From assembly GCA_013365325.1 (NCBI GenBank), contig JABVXV010000361.1, positions 1 to 59,418 on the forward strand: DNA of 59,418 bases, given 5' to 3'. The position numbers were made by a program, and so were the translations under genes. Below the pieces are notes generated by a model that ran no database searches, was not told the DNA's origin, and saw only the letters and a list, made by a program, of their open reading frames with translations. This document shows positions 25,617-50,478 of this stretch, in pieces. The stretch comes from Dipetalonema caudispina. Taxonomy: Eukaryota > Nematoda > Chromadorea > Rhabditida > Onchocercidae. Numbering within the stretch: the stretch's first letter is position 1; every line of letters begins with the position of its first letter.

Positions 25617-28600
25617 TTATTCAACGTATGAGTCAGATTGTGGCTGTTTGTATGGCGTAAGATCAAGTGTTAACATTCCGGAAACAGTATAACTAGATGG
25701 ATGCGGGTAAATACCGATAATGGCATCAGCTTTATTGTAAAATTCCTCTTTTAGCGATATGACGATTAGTTGCATGTCAACACGTGCACGTTCACAGATG
25801 AAATTTGCAACCTGAAATTTGCTACGCAACAAATTCATAATTTGTTAGAAATAAAGTTACAATGAAGCAACCAAAGTAGGGCTCGGGAACCCAGCTAAAG
25901 CAACTTCCAAAATCGCGATAGTTATAGTGAAATTTTTACTTAGCTTTTATGAAACCGACAATCATCTGATGTAAAATCACTTCATCGACAAAAATATAAT
26001 GATATACGACAGAAGAATTTAGAGAAATGTCGATAATGTGATCGGTTGGAAAGTTTCTCGCACTTCCCAATCAATATATCCTTCTAGAAAATTATACCTT
26101 GCCAATATTAGTATTATCCAATGCGGCATCAACTTCATCTAGGATGAAAAACGGTGATGGACTGCGAGCATGGATAGCGAAAAGTAACGCTAACGCTGCA
26201 ACAGTCTTTTCACCTCCACTCAAGTTATCCATTGGTCGAAAACGTTTCCCAGGTGCTACACAGTTGTATGCAATACCTTCAAGATATGGCTCTTCCATAT
26301 TTTCCTCGCCAAGGAATGCTTGTGCACTCTCATTGCGACTGAGCTTCTAAAAAGCCATACAGCTAGGAAAAAAAGACAAGGAAAAGAAGACAAACAAAAA
26401 ATGCAAGAGATTTAGATCCCAAAATTGATTGACCTCAACTTATGCAATGTGTGAAAATCCTGAAATCTCAGTAGTTCAGGAAGTAATCCACTTCATTCTT
26501 GCTAAATTTAGCGCAGAATTTGACCTAAAACTAGGTGAAAAAAAAGGAATCACAATTTCATAAATTACAAATTAATTAACCTTGTAAATATCATCAATTT
26601 TTTGCGAAACAGGTTCGAAGCATTCATGAAATCGGTGATAACGATCAGTTTTGACCTTCTCAAATAATAGACGAATCTTCCGCGCCTTTTTTCTGGCCAA
26701 TTCGCATTCTTCTGTTGTTTCAGCCTCCTTCTCTTTAACTATTTCCATTCTAGCAATAAATAAATAGTAAACATTTTTTTAAAGATTTTTCTTTGAAAAT
26801 AATCCAAGAAAGAAGAAGAAATAACACCAGCAGTTAGTTTAAGCCAAAATAAATAAATATGTCGTAATTCTCAAGCTATATTAAACAAGAGACAAGTCCA
26901 GTATACGTTAAACTGTTACGCTACGGAAAAGTAAAGAATACGTCAAACATATGTGTTTGCCTATACTGCCCAGTAACACAAAAGTAAGGCATATGTCCAA
27001 CATATGTATGTATGAACTGTTAAGTAATGCCGAAAGCAGTATTAATACTAATTTCACCAACCTTTCCTTCGCTTTCAAATTTGGTGCACTAATTCGCGAA
27101 ATTTTTGCCTGTGAATCATTAACTTCTTTGTTCAGTTTGTCAAGTGCCTTCTTCACTTCCTCATCACTATCAAACTGAAATTAATGCTCTCAAAATTCCT
27201 CCAAAAACAAGAAATTTCATATATCTTCTCATCTTTATACTTCTCATTTTCCCTGTCTCTCTCCCTGCCATCATATCATTTATTTTCAACCACTACTCGC
27301 TAATAAACTCGACTTCCATTTTCATTTCCTCTAAGTGGTAATAATTTAAACACAGCAAGTAATGAAAAATTTTGATAATTTTCAAGAACTTACAAAACAA
27401 CAATATAACAAGGCAAATACTTCATTATTATATACCTCTCTGAGATTAATTGGAAGTGTTCGATAATCCACTTGTATTTGTGCTTCCCGATCCATCTGTT
27501 CGTGTGAGAGTTGCTGTGAATCGCTTACACTTACACTTGCACCTGTAGTGCCTAAAGCAGACAATAATTTCATGACTATGCTCCGTATTTACAGCGTAAA
27601 GCATAAAATTACAATTCTAATTTCCTTTCTACGATAGCCTGATCACATCTATCAACTAAATCGGATGAAAGACAGCTGTTGGTTGGCTTTAAACAATTTT
27701 ATTTTTTATCGACAAAATTCTAATTTCATCGAATGGATATTCTAGTAGCTTCTAGCCTCATAATACAGTTACTGATATCATTTTTTAAATCAGTTTTATA
27801 TCAATCACTTCAAAATCATTGGTATTATGCGATAACAACCAATTAGGAACATCTTTATGCCACTACGGCTATTTACGGACATATTCAAAAAAAAAAAAAT
27901 CCACAATGTTAGCTTCAACCATTGCTATTTATTCAGTCGCAAATTGGATTATCGACAGTTCAAATAGCTCAGCTCTTGAAAAGTGAAACAAAAACAAAAA
28001 AAAAAATTACTTGAGGGAATGGCATCATCGATTTCAATATCGGCAAGAGATCCTCTAAGCAGTGGCAATTTAATACCATTCATTTTACACTGATGTAGTA
28101 ATGAGTGACGCTGATGACGCCGTCTCACAATGGTTTGTTCCAGTGCCGCGGCAGTTTTCTCTGCTGCAGCTACCTACAGAATTATTGCAGTAAATCTGTA
28201 AGCGCATTAAAAATTGATCTCATCGTATCCCACTGCCAAAGACAGTAAAATAATTTCTGCACGAATGAAGAGGTAATCAGTGATGAATCTTTAAATTGCT
28301 TGTCATCTAAATCAGTAACCATTTCTATCGGTAATTATTTCTACCCGAATAGCAATTGATTCTATTAGCAATCGGTTGTGTCTTATTTCGGAAAATAACA
28401 GTTCTAATCAGTGAATATCTTTAAGAATACAACTCCCTTTTCCCTGGTTAATTCAGTAATTTATCAAACAAAACGAATTTGACAGATTTACTTCACGAGC
28501 AGCTTGCTGCGCAGCTTTTTTGAGCACGCTTATTTCAGCATCGCTATCTTCAACCAATGCTTTCTTCGAAACAATAGCCATTTTCATTTGTTCCAATTCA

Positions 28601-31600
28601 ACTTCCAAATTCTTCAGCGTCTAAAAATGGGGCTAATTTTAGCAGCATCGGCAGGACAAAAATATTAGAATTATAAAAACATGCCAATAATTTGAGTAGA
28701 ACTATTACCTTATGTTCCTCTTCTTCTTTCTTCTTTAAACCTTCAATTTCTTTCGTTAAACGTTTCACTTTTTCCGCTTCTTGCTTCTCTTTCACTGAAA
28801 TACGAATTAAATCTCACTCCCGAACATAACACTGATACAACGCCTCAAATGTAAGCAACTTGAAATTTTACTCTTTGGCAAAAACGAACTTTCCATATGA
28901 TATTCGGACCGTGATTTTGCAAGTCTAAAATAGTATTATTTCACCCAAAGGACACAAATTATCATACCGTAAGACCGGATCAATTTTAATAACGCCACTA
29001 TTAAATAATTTCTCATAAGCATCAGCACAAGTTCATTGAAAAATAATTATAAGAAAATTCTTCTATAAATGCATTAATGATTCATCAAAAGCATTAGTTT
29101 ATGTTATCACTGTAAGACATTCATGTAAAAAAAAAAAAAAGAACCGAAAAGTTTACATCGCTTATCTTCTGATTTCAAATAGTCCAATTCATTCCGCAAG
29201 CGATCCAATTCATTATCAAACTTCTTCAATTGATCCTGCATTTCTTCGTGAAAACGCATCTCACGCTGTTCGTACTGACTTAAAAGAAAATACGAGACTT
29301 ATTTAGAGTTATTCATCCAAAAGAATTGGTATTTTATTAGGCAACGAAAAAAAAACGTTTGATTGAAAAGCAATCGCCAAAAAAAATTGGACTTCATACG
29401 GTACCTTAGGAGATTAAAATATGCAAGATCTTTGTATCAAAAAGGGAATAAAAGATATGAAGGTTAACCATACCGAATATCTTTAATGTTTATACGCTGG
29501 CAAAATTCGTGGAATACTTCATCGGTTATAACGTTTCGTTTATGTTGTAATTTTTCAATTTGTACAACTCGTTCTGCCATTCTCTGTTCAATTTCATCTA
29601 TTCGTGGCTAAAATTTCGCTTCAATCAGCTGCCAGTCAATCAACAAAATAATATCGATCCATTTTCTAAGATATAAACTTAAAAAGCACTTTTAATGATC
29701 TTTAATCAACTGCTCATGATGTTATTTAATATTCATTTCTACTTACTCAAAGAATAAAATGTAGAAATGTGCGGAAAGATGGGGAAAGAATTCTATAGGA
29801 TGTTCGTAACACTATTTCATGAGTTAAGTGAATGTTATTCTTACACTTTATCAATCATAAGCACTGAGTCGTCGATTCAAGATTGGAAGTAGAATCGGTA
29901 TTTACTGACTGAATGATTACAAAAAAAGGACGAATCGATGAAACAATGGAGCAAAAGTTGCAGATCAACGGTCATCGAAATTTACGCATTTGTACCCACC
30001 TGTATAAGTGAGAGTTCACTGTTAAGGGTTTCGAGATCTTGTTCAAGCTTTTTAAGTGTCTGACTCGTTATTTTCGTATGTTCATTTCGAGTACTTTTAA
30101 GACGATTTTCAAGATGAATCAGCTGATTTCGCTTCATTTCCACATCAAGTTCCTTCTTACGTGTTCGATGTAATTGCTGAAGCTCATCTTGCAATTTCAC
30201 TCGATTCTCTTTCAGCTTTCTAAAAATATTTTTATTTTTCCTCTATAGTGATAAATAGAACAAATGTTTCCCATCAACCAGAGGTCAGTTCTAAAGAAGA
30301 AAAAATGTCTGAAAAATAAAACCTGATAGCATTTTCATCCCACTTCTTAGCCCGCTGTCGCAGTTCTTGACCTCCTCCTGATATGATCCCGCTTCTTTCA
30401 AACAGTGTTCCGTCCAATGCTACCGCTTTGTATCGATCCGATGCACTTCCATAAGCCAAATATCTGTAATAAATCAAAAGCATGCCATCAAAATCAAATA
30501 TGCAGCACAACAATTCCATTAATTAGTGGTGCCTACACATGAAACCAAAAAAAATTTATAAATGGAATTAGGAAAATATTTCATCACTTATGACCTTTAA
30601 CTTTCCACCTTTGCTTGATTTAAGAATACATGAATTTATATAATATTGAAGTAATCGAATTTAAAGCGAAACAAAGTAAAAGTTATCGGTCCACTAATGT
30701 GCATCACCGGCATATAAAAATATAACGGTTTGGTCTCCCAAAAACAACGACCCAATCGAATAAGAAGCGTGAATAAAAGATTAACTAAACAATAATAATA
30801 TCAAAACGGAGAGAAAAATGGGACATCGAGAAATTTAATATGCAAATAATTACTTTGCATCTTCGGGTGTTTCGCAGACAAGCGCGTTGCCGCACGCGAA
30901 CTGAAGAGCTTTCCGTGCGACCGGATTATTGCATTGTATAACATCGAAAACCAACTTTACGCCTCTTGGCTCAGTCAGTTCTCTGAAATTCAAGTCTTGA
31001 ATGATCATAGTCTCTTCTATTATATTATCTATTGATGGTATGATTCAATAGAAGCGTTTATCTTTGAGAAGTGCTTAAGATGTTATCAGCTGAGTGATTT
31101 ACATAAATTCCATCAGCTTGTTAAATTATCCATGATTGTATTCATAAATATAATTGAAGAAGCAAGTCTTGATACCGCAATTTCTCTTTGATCGGGTGAA
31201 CATCCAGAACAGATAAAGGAAGGAAAGTTTCGGGTGCGAGACGTTGTTCTTTCAAATAAACGATACTTTCTCGAGCCGTCTCATCTGTGTCACAAACAAT
31301 GGACATCATATTTTTAGCTAATACCTACAATAACGACACAATTATTAAAATAAAATTTATCTCATGGCAATAATCTAAAATTGATCGAACTAAAAAAAAA
31401 ATTAAAACAAAATAAATCACCATCTTCAGATTTAGTTTAGAAGCGTTTATCTTCTAAATTTCCAATAAATCATTGACCAACAAAAAATAAAACCTTGGTT
31501 ATAGCGATTTGAAATCGTCGATGGGACGGTTGGCATAGGTCAACCAATCGGCCATAAACACGATCCGGAAAGATGCGCTTTAAATTTTCAATGGTTTCAT

Positions 31601-34600
31601 TTCGTTTCCTATTCCGCTCTGATTCTGCTGTATCACCGTGTGCCTCGGACAGTTGTCGTGAAACATTATTTAATTCCGTTGTTACCTTTTCCAAACGTTC
31701 TTTTGATTCACGCACCTATGAATAATTTTTGATTCTTAAAATTTTTAATTAAGGACAAAATGACGACTAACGGACGAATCAAATTTTCGCTAACATTAGC
31801 AAAAGATCATTAACAAAACTTTTCTAATGGATATAAAAAGAAAAAAGCAAGTATTCAGTGTAAGAAAATAAGGAATTCGAAAATCCAAAAATTTCGGGCT
31901 TAATTGTTAAACAATTTACTTACACCTACAAAACTCTACTTTCTGATTCTCAAAATGACATTTGATCACTTGACCAAATTATCTCATCAAGTCCAATTTA
32001 ATTTTCCTTTTAATTTATTATACTTGAAAGATACAGAGGTAGAAAATAAGGTAGCAAATGCAGCAAGATAGAATGGCATACCTGAACTTCAAGATTTTGC
32101 AAATTTTTCTTCTCATCATCAATTAAATTACTCTGTGACACGATATTTTCTGCAAGCTGTTCTCCCTGACGTGACATACGTTCAATTTCTTGCTCCTTCT
32201 AAAAAATTTTCTTCTATTTCAACAATTTAATTTAAAGATTCAAAGACCAATAATTTCTCGCGTTAAACCTCAGCTCAATTTATATACTCCATTTCGGTTT
32301 TGCGAAGTTATAATGATACTGCGTTAGAACTCAAAATTAAACTACCGGTGGGAGGATACTTTACTCTGTTATCCCACGGATGTAGTGCAGAAAAAATGTA
32401 TTTAATTTCTGATAAAACATATTTACACGCGAGGCCACCGAAGCAGTGATTAAGCCAAAGTAAATTTCACGAAAAACAAACGTTTTTAACGCGATCGTTT
32501 GCATGAGCCAAACGTCTCTGCTCAAACTGCAAGTTATTTTTTTCAGTTTCCTGTTCTTGTAACAATTTGTTAAGTTCCATATCTATAACACCACACCGTT
32601 TTGTTGCTTCACCCTTCAGTCCATAATATTCGTTTACCTTCAATAAAACCATATCAAACGTATAGAAGCATGTATATATATATATATATATATATAGTAT
32701 GTATATTTACAACAAACACAAATTTTCATTTTCAGCTACCAAAGAATATTTTGAATGCCTTATTCGCTGCACTTAATGTCTTACTCGTCGCTATGCAAAG
32801 AAAAATTTTCGAGTGGTTTGGAAGGTACAACAATGAACTAAGGTGTGAACTTGACTTGATATTACAAACTATTTCAGCTACACGTCCATTCACATCATTT
32901 ATGGTTGTTACCTGGGCATCACTTAACTGCATTGCCAATTCTTGTGACTCAGTAGCTAGTTTCGCTTCGCATTCCTGTTTTTTCTGCTCAACGTCTCTAA
33001 AAAAGAATGACCCATTGCAAACAGAATCAATTCAGGCAAACTTGAATCACTATGATCTGGAATACCATAATTTCATACTTCAATTGCTGTTTCAGAGTGA
33101 CTACATTAGTCTCATGAGCTTCAGCTGCTCGCTGAGCATTAAAATGTGCTTTGTTAGCCATTTCAAGCTTTGCTTTCACATGTACAACTCCCTGTTTGGC
33201 AGCAACATATCGTGGCTTTTGTGTCATTACTTCTTTTTCCTGAAAATGGCTACTGTTGAAATTGTGCTCAGATAATATGCAGTATGTACCATCCCATAAA
33301 TCAACGCTGCATATTAACAACTATAAATAACTTACTAATGTAAATTCTCAAATACACAGAGCACGTCGAATATCAAACGCATTTCTCACAGCATTATCAA
33401 ATTTTCTAGCGTAAGTCAGTTGCACACCTTATCCATCGTTAGGGGTGCAAAGAAAAAAGAATAAAATACAGCATAAGTGGAAAGTCAATCTGGACAATCA
33501 TCAACTCCAGACAGCATCAATTCCTTATCAAAAGGTTGTTGACACCTCTTCATGACGAAGGAAGCAAAGAGTGATTATACTGCTATATCTACTTAATCTC
33601 AAATAACGCACCTTCCCTGATGTTTTATTTTCCAATTTATGAACTTCTTTCAAAACTTTCTTATGCTCGTGCTGCTTTGCCGTCACAGCTGCGTCACATT
33701 CTGCTTTATTACTGGTCAACTCGGCTACTATTTCTTTTTTCCGCTTCCAATCGCTTGTTGTTTCGTCTGCCATTTTTTCCGCATAAAACAGTTGCAGAAG
33801 ATATACTTGACGTTGTTTTGATTCCTACAATCCAATACTACCAAGTTTGACAGTGGCTATCAACAACCAGTGGTCAAAAAAATTGTATCTTTAAAAACTA
33901 TGCCGGTACCTGATCAATGTAGGATCACAATATTTTCAGGCCATTCCGCACCATACTTGGTGCAATCACTGCATTTAAACCCAATTAAACGTAACAGAAA
34001 CAATGTAAACAACGGTTTAAGCATCGCAGTTGGTATTTATTGATTCATTGAAAAATACTTTTTCGTTTTCCAAAGTTCCCTCATGATACCAAAATATTTA
34101 ATAACATCATCGTTAGTTATTCAAGGACTATTCACTTATTTTTTTCTTCGATGCTTCCTCGGACAGTATTTACTTTTACCCTAAACTAACATTTATAAAC
34201 AACCTGATGTAATTTAAAGTCAAGTAGTATAAGGAAGCAAGATATATTACCCAGTACATGATCCCATACAGGGACAATCGTTACGGAACATTGACATCAT
34301 TTATGCTAATTATTAAGCATATCTGAAACACAAACCAGCTCTTCCTTCAACATTTGGTATTTTTCAGCTTCATCCTTTTCCAATTTAGCTTCTCGCTTTT
34401 CCAATGCAATGCCTCGTCGCTTATTTAAATTAAACGCTGCTTCCTCTTCCGCCTTTGCCAATTCTGTCTTCAGACGATCATAATCCGCTTGAAATTCACA
34501 TGATCTAAAAATTATACGGTGGCATCAAAATTTTCAAAGATATCACACGTCATTCACAACTTATCTTTAAGTCGCTTATGCTTGAATTATATTACTTATA

Positions 34601-36145
34601 AAAGAGATGATTTTACAATCAAATCCAAGTGAAAATTATGAATACAATATCGAAAAAAAACCAAACCGTGAAATTTCCTCGAACATTTGCGTTAATTCTC
34701 GTGGATTTTTCATTGCAACCTGCTCAACCTGTCCTTGATACACAAGAAAATTCTTTGCCTTCATGAATACATTTATTTCTTCCAATGCATGACCGTACTG
34801 TTGCGGTGTAACAGTCTTCAATTATTTAAATATAGTCAGTGATAAAATACGAGAAACTGGTTAGCATTTCTTCCTTTTTGCTACGCAATTCTACCAAGAG
34901 ATATGAGTAATGAAGACAACAACATACAATTGTGACACAATTAACTAGGAGAATAAGTAATGAAAGCCACTATAAGTAACCTAACAGATGCAATCGATAA
35001 AAAGAAATTAAATCATCCAAAACGTTATGAAATACTTTGCCATCGACGCGATATTCTGAACCAGATCCAGTTACCAAACGTGTAAAAGCACGCATATTTG
35101 CATCGTCATCTTCATAATTCATTGTTACATGGCAACGATTTGCTACTGCTTTTCCCACTGGTGCACCGTGTATTAGATCCTGTAAAATATACAAAATTAT
35201 AAAAACATATAACTAATAAATAATAATTTAAGAGATTTCTAAAACAGCTACCAATCATATCCCTCTCATATATATATTCATAAAAATTTGTCAGAGAGAA
35301 GAAGGCCAAGCAATTTAAACTACGGACAACTTAATAAGTAGATGGAATACAGAATACGGTTTAACATTATAAATCGTAGATCTATCAAGAAAGTTGATCA
35401 GAGTACAATCGTATCACCGTTAAGTTATACTTCCCACGAACTATTACTCAACTATGTAATTCCAATTGTTATATAAGAATATATTCTGCTAACATGTAGC
35501 TTCTTCACTCGTAGGTTGCTTGCTTTTTCGCCAAGCACAAAACACATTGCATCCATCAAGTTCGATTTACCTAAAATGCTTTAATTGTTAGGATAAATTG
35601 CATATAAGGTAAATAACAAACATAAAATAAATCGAGAATGTGACATAAAATACATTATACCCAATTAAGGTCGATTTCTTTCGTTATTAGTAGTAATCCG
35701 ATTGTTGCAAGGAATAATATGCAATAAACAGTAATAAGTAAAAAATAATAATTACCAAAATGTTGATATATAATATTAATATCTACTGAAAAATAATAAC
35801 ATATGCTTCTTTTAGTCCCTTCACTTTCTTCAATCAAATTGAATACTTCTTCAAACCCTCCGGATGACATTGTAAGATCACCTTCTGGAAGCAGCCCTCC
35901 ACGAAAACTGCATGACAGATGAAAAATCGGCTATCGTACTCATCCCGTAACCGATATGAGATTATATTTGCTTTGTAATAACAACATTGGAAAAGAAAGA
36001 CATATAATCAGTCAAGAAACTGAAGTACCAAGTTACCTGATCCATTAGGACCAATAATTGCTGTAAACTGCTTGAATGGTCCAACTATTTGATTGCCTTT
36101 GTAAGATTTAAAATTTTCCAGTTCCAGTGTGTGCAATCGTCCCAT
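25617..36145 (-). CDS. smc-1: Structural maintenance of chromosomes protein 1 (cohesin SMC1), complete, 25 exons
   Basis: ATPase subunit of cohesin: pairs with SMC3 and holds sister chromatids together. Exons: 36145-36037, 35570-35494, 35179-35036, 34815-34667, 34504-34336, 33824-33612, 33239-33079, 32996-32870, 32637-32482, 32198-32082, 31715-31494, 31324-31176, 30982-30854, 30463-30323, 30219-30000, 29607-29474, 29278-29157, 28794-28709, 28620-28492, 28173-28011, 27551-27436, 27174-27062, 26749-26581, 26346-26098, 25811-25617. They total 1252 aa, close to animal SMC1 (~1233). Seen: Walker A GPNGSGKS (residues 32-39), N-terminal FKSYKG and [10 protein letters not shown], a long coiled coil, a hinge with [12 protein letters not shown] and [18 protein letters not shown], a second coiled coil, signature LSGGEK (1147-1152), and Walker [13 protein letters not shown] (1171-1182). 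[30 protein letters not shown] and ISLKEEFY sequences identify SMC1 rather than SMC2-6. An AG at 36152-36151 lies five bases before ATG (possible trans-splice site). Intron 1 splits the Walker A motif. Confidence 0.97.
32673..32696. repeat. (TA)n microsatellite in an SMC1 intron
   Basis: A pure TA dinucleotide run inside the intron between SMC1 exons 8 and 9. Confidence 0.9.
35847..35907 (-). other. Exon-like segment inside SMC1 intron 1 (candidate poison or nested exon)
   Basis: On the SMC1 strand, a 'catgcag' acceptor at 35909-35908 and a 'gtattc' donor at 35846 flank a 61-nt segment richer in GC than the rest of the intron. If spliced between exons 1 and 2 it would shift the frame and create TAA right after entering exon 2, cutting the protein inside Walker A. 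In another frame it reads [20 protein letters not shown] and stays open to 35655, so it might instead start a nested ORF. Both roles are inference. Confidence 0.3.
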
Positions 36146-36478
36146 AACTACTAAAACATAGTAAGAAAATTCAAATCAGAATCGTAATAAACAATACGGA
36201 CAACAACGAGTCATTCAGCATTAAAATAATTGAATAAATGTAATAGGAAAATCTTGAGTCAAGAATTAAGAAGATCTAAATCTAGAGTCGGGATGACGAT
36301 ATATTGTGAACCAGAATCATCGTGAGTACTAAATCCATAATTTCAAAACAAGAGAATCATGAGAGTCAGAATCATGGATCACGAGATCAGGAATTGCAAA
36401 CCTATCCAAATTTAATAAAACATATCCCTTCATTAACCAAATGACCAAATGAGATATTACCACCAACTTAATGAATTA
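36146..36478. promoter_or_regulatory. Intergenic spacer upstream of SMC1
   Basis: About 330 bases between the SMC1 start and the stop of the short minus-strand ORF. It contains irregular direct repeats of AGAATCAT / GAATCATG-type words (36300-36390). No promoter motif is recognisable. If the upstream ORF is a real gene, the same-strand short spacing would fit a nematode operon, but that is unproven. Confidence 0.3.
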
Positions 36479-36763
36479 TCAAAGTATTGTACACTCCTTT
36501 TCATTTTTGAAACTTTTTGTCAATTCCGACAATTTTAAATTATCCTCAATCGCTACCGCCTTACCTAATCCTAAATATTTCATAATTTTCTCGATCTCTG
36601 ATACCTTACTTTCTAACACAATACAGTTTCTAATATTTCCTACCGTTATTTTAGCACATCTTGGCCAAGCAACCCACCGAAATTGTCTCGCTTTCCTAAG
36701 ATAAACGTAACCGTACCCGCGGTATCGCAAAGCTTCGATATGAACCCAATTTTTGCCGAACTC
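36479..36763 (-). CDS. Terminal coding exon of an unrecognised small basic protein ending in CTIL
   Basis: A 95-codon frame (94 residues plus TGA at 36481-36479) following a good 'aatcttttag' acceptor at 36765-36764. Codons look genuinely coding. Residues include HIEALRYRGYGYVYLRKAR, QFRWVAWPRCAKI and IMKYLGLGKAVAIEDNLK. The very C-terminus is ECTIL, so the last four residues (CTIL) match the CaaX pattern with a terminal Leu. I do not recognise the family. The 5' exon is uncertain: one possibility begins with an ATG at 36888-36886, 21 bases after a strong trans-splice-like acceptor (ends 36910), with a donor at 36846, giving ~108 aa. That donor (gttccg) is weak. The plus strand is open here too (36471-36704) but reads less like protein. 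Confidence 0.45.
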   Translation of the reverse strand, partial: EFGKNWVHIEALRYRGYGYVYLRKARQFRWVAWPRCAKITVGNIRNCIVLESKVSEIEKIMKYLGLGKAVAIEDNLKLSELTKSFKNEKECTIL

Positions 36764-36888
36764 CTAAAAGATTTCACACGATCTCTGCACATTAACTACT
36801 GTGAACTATCCTAATTACTTCATCTAAAGTCAGCACTTCTCGGAACTGAGGATTTGTGGAAACCAGTGGATGACACTTTCAAAACCAT

Positions 36889-37253
36889 TTTCAAAACCCT
36901 AATAACGATCTGAAGTTAAAGTTTAGACCGAAAAAGCAGAAAATTTGCACTAGTTCAAATTAATGGACAATGAAAAAAAATCACACATGAACGCTAGACG
37001 TGTAAGCTAAAGGAAGTTAGGAGTGGAAGGATGTTTTGTTAAATTATTTCTATGATTTTTATGTCACGTTAGAAGACAACCGTTTCGTTGAGTGGCTGCG
37101 TTAAATCTTAGCCTTGTTTGGCTAGTTCAAATTGCTTTGGGTAATTTACTTATTCATTTCCTGATTTATTTCTCATAATTAGGAGGGATGTTACATTTAA
37201 GTGATGCAACTCATTAGTCTTAATACATATTGTAGAATCGATAGGAGTGGAAA
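36889..37253. promoter_or_regulatory. Divergent promoter region of the glutaminyl-tRNA synthetase gene and the minus-strand gene(s)
   Basis: About 365 bases between the leftward 5' end (acceptor-like AG at 36911-36910) and the rightward ATG at 37254. On the plus strand 'atattgtag' ends at 37235, 18 bases before that ATG, a likely trans-splice acceptor. No TATA box or other named element can be assigned with confidence. Confidence 0.4.
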
Positions 37254-44305
<7,052 letters not shown>

Positions 44306-44314
44306 TTGTGAAGA

Positions 44315-44320
44315 AATAAA
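44315..44320 (+). terminator. Poly(A) signal AATAAA of the glutaminyl-tRNA synthetase gene
   Basis: A canonical AATAAA ten bases after the TGA, followed by a T-rich tract. This indicates a very short 3' UTR. Confidence 0.7.
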
Positions 44321-44495
44321 AATATTTTTTAGTTTTATTTTCAGTTGTTTGTATTTTGAGAAATTTAACTACATTATGTGACAATTCAATTATTTTCTTT
44401 TTTTTTCGTAAAAAAGTAGAAGAGGAAGGTATAAGGTCCTGAAAATTATTTGTATAGAATTTTACTTACCTCTGTTTTTAATATTTTAATTTAAG

Positions 44496-44840
44496 AATCA
44501 AAGGCTGCTATACAAAGAATCATATTTGAACTGTCGTCATTATTATCGTATTGCTTTTATTATTATAGCTTTTGTTGTTATAGTTATTACACTCGTAATA
44601 TTTAGAATCATAGGAGATTCATGTTTTTCGGAAGAAAACGATTGTGAATTTGTGCATTCATTTCAGAAGTATGCTAATTTTGCATTACTGAGGAAATATT
44701 ATCCAGTTATCATTGTTGTTGATCTTGTTGAAATTTGCAGATATTTTCTAGCATATTGGGCATATGTTGTTATTGTTGTTGTTTCTATTTTCTACTATAT
44801 AGCAATTTTAAAAAGAGAAACAGCACTATTAGGGAGATGA
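44496..44840 (+). CDS. Uncertain ORF, possible two-TM small membrane protein exon
   Basis: After a 'tttaag' acceptor (AG at 44494-44495) the frame is open for 114 codons plus TGA at 44838-44840. It encodes two hydrophobic stretches (IAFIIIAFVVIVITLVIF and YVVIVVVSIFYYIAIL). Between them is a polar loop with acidic and Cys residues (GDSCFSEENDCEFVHSFQ). There is no in-frame ATG, so upstream exon(s) would be required and none was found. Part of the hydrophobic coding comes from ATT/GTT-rich DNA like the simple repeats elsewhere, so chance openness is a real possibility. Confidence 0.25.
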   Translation, partial: NQRLLYKESYLNCRHYYRIAFIIIAFVVIVITLVIFRIIGDSCFSEENDCEFVHSFQKYANFALLRKYYPVIIVVDLVEICRYFLAYWAYVVIVVVSIFYYIAILKRETALLGR

Positions 44841-45571
44841 AACATGTTGTCTTTTTTTTTTTTTTGGTACTGAATTTGACTGAATTGTAGTGCCTCTTCA
44901 CGACGTCGCTTAATACATTATTCAGGAAAAATTTTTCTCAACTTTGTTTTGTTAAATAATTCCAAAGATTGTTTTTCTTAACGCACTTTTTTACACCATC
45001 ATATGATTATTTGATAGAAAATAAAACACAAAAAGGATAAAGGTCGATGGTCGCTGTTAAAAGATAGCAGATAGTGAGGGTATAAGATGGATTTTTTTCC
45101 AATTTTTTTCTCATCTAAAATGTGAAATATATTTCGTTGAATTTTTCGGTCTTTTTTTTTCGTTTTTACATTTTGATTTGTAGGAGATTCATTCTTATAT
45201 TAATAAAAAGATACTGGTGGAGTCGCTCTTTAAGGGAATAATGGGGGTGAGACATATGTGAAGGTCCCAATAGTAAAAAAATCCCGAAAGCGTTTGACAC
45301 AGGGATTTTCCTCTAAGTTTATTGTTGAAAAATCTAATATGAACTTTCCACGCATATTGTTTCGGTGCAACTAAAGAGTATTTTTCAGACCAATTGCATA
45401 AATTTCAATGTTACATTGAAAAAGAGACGAAAATTCCGAACCACTGTTGGGACTTTAGTACTTTTTCAACCTCTGATCACTACCACTATCATCTTTAGTT
45501 ATGTTGAAACTTTGGAAACCCTTACACTGCTTATTTGGATCTTTCGAACAGAAAGTATTCTATGTACACGT
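44841..45571. other. Spacer upstream of the DUF155 gene
   Basis: Contains poly(T) tracts (44850-44865) and a slightly GC-richer patch around 45210-45310, without a supportable gene. The last part, from about 45550, holds an acceptor-like 'tcgaacag' 21 bases before the ATG chosen for the next gene. Confidence 0.5.

Positions 45572-50478
<4,907 letters not shown>

Noticed and set aside
32601..33275. 224-codon plus-strand frame
   Set aside because: It runs antisense across SMC1 exons 7-9 and a (TA)n tract; the minus-strand coiled-coil coding is certain.
36471..36704. Plus-strand frame opposite the CTIL protein exon
   Set aside because: The minus-strand reading has a better acceptor, a longer open stretch and more protein-like composition. 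The plus reading is probably its shadow.
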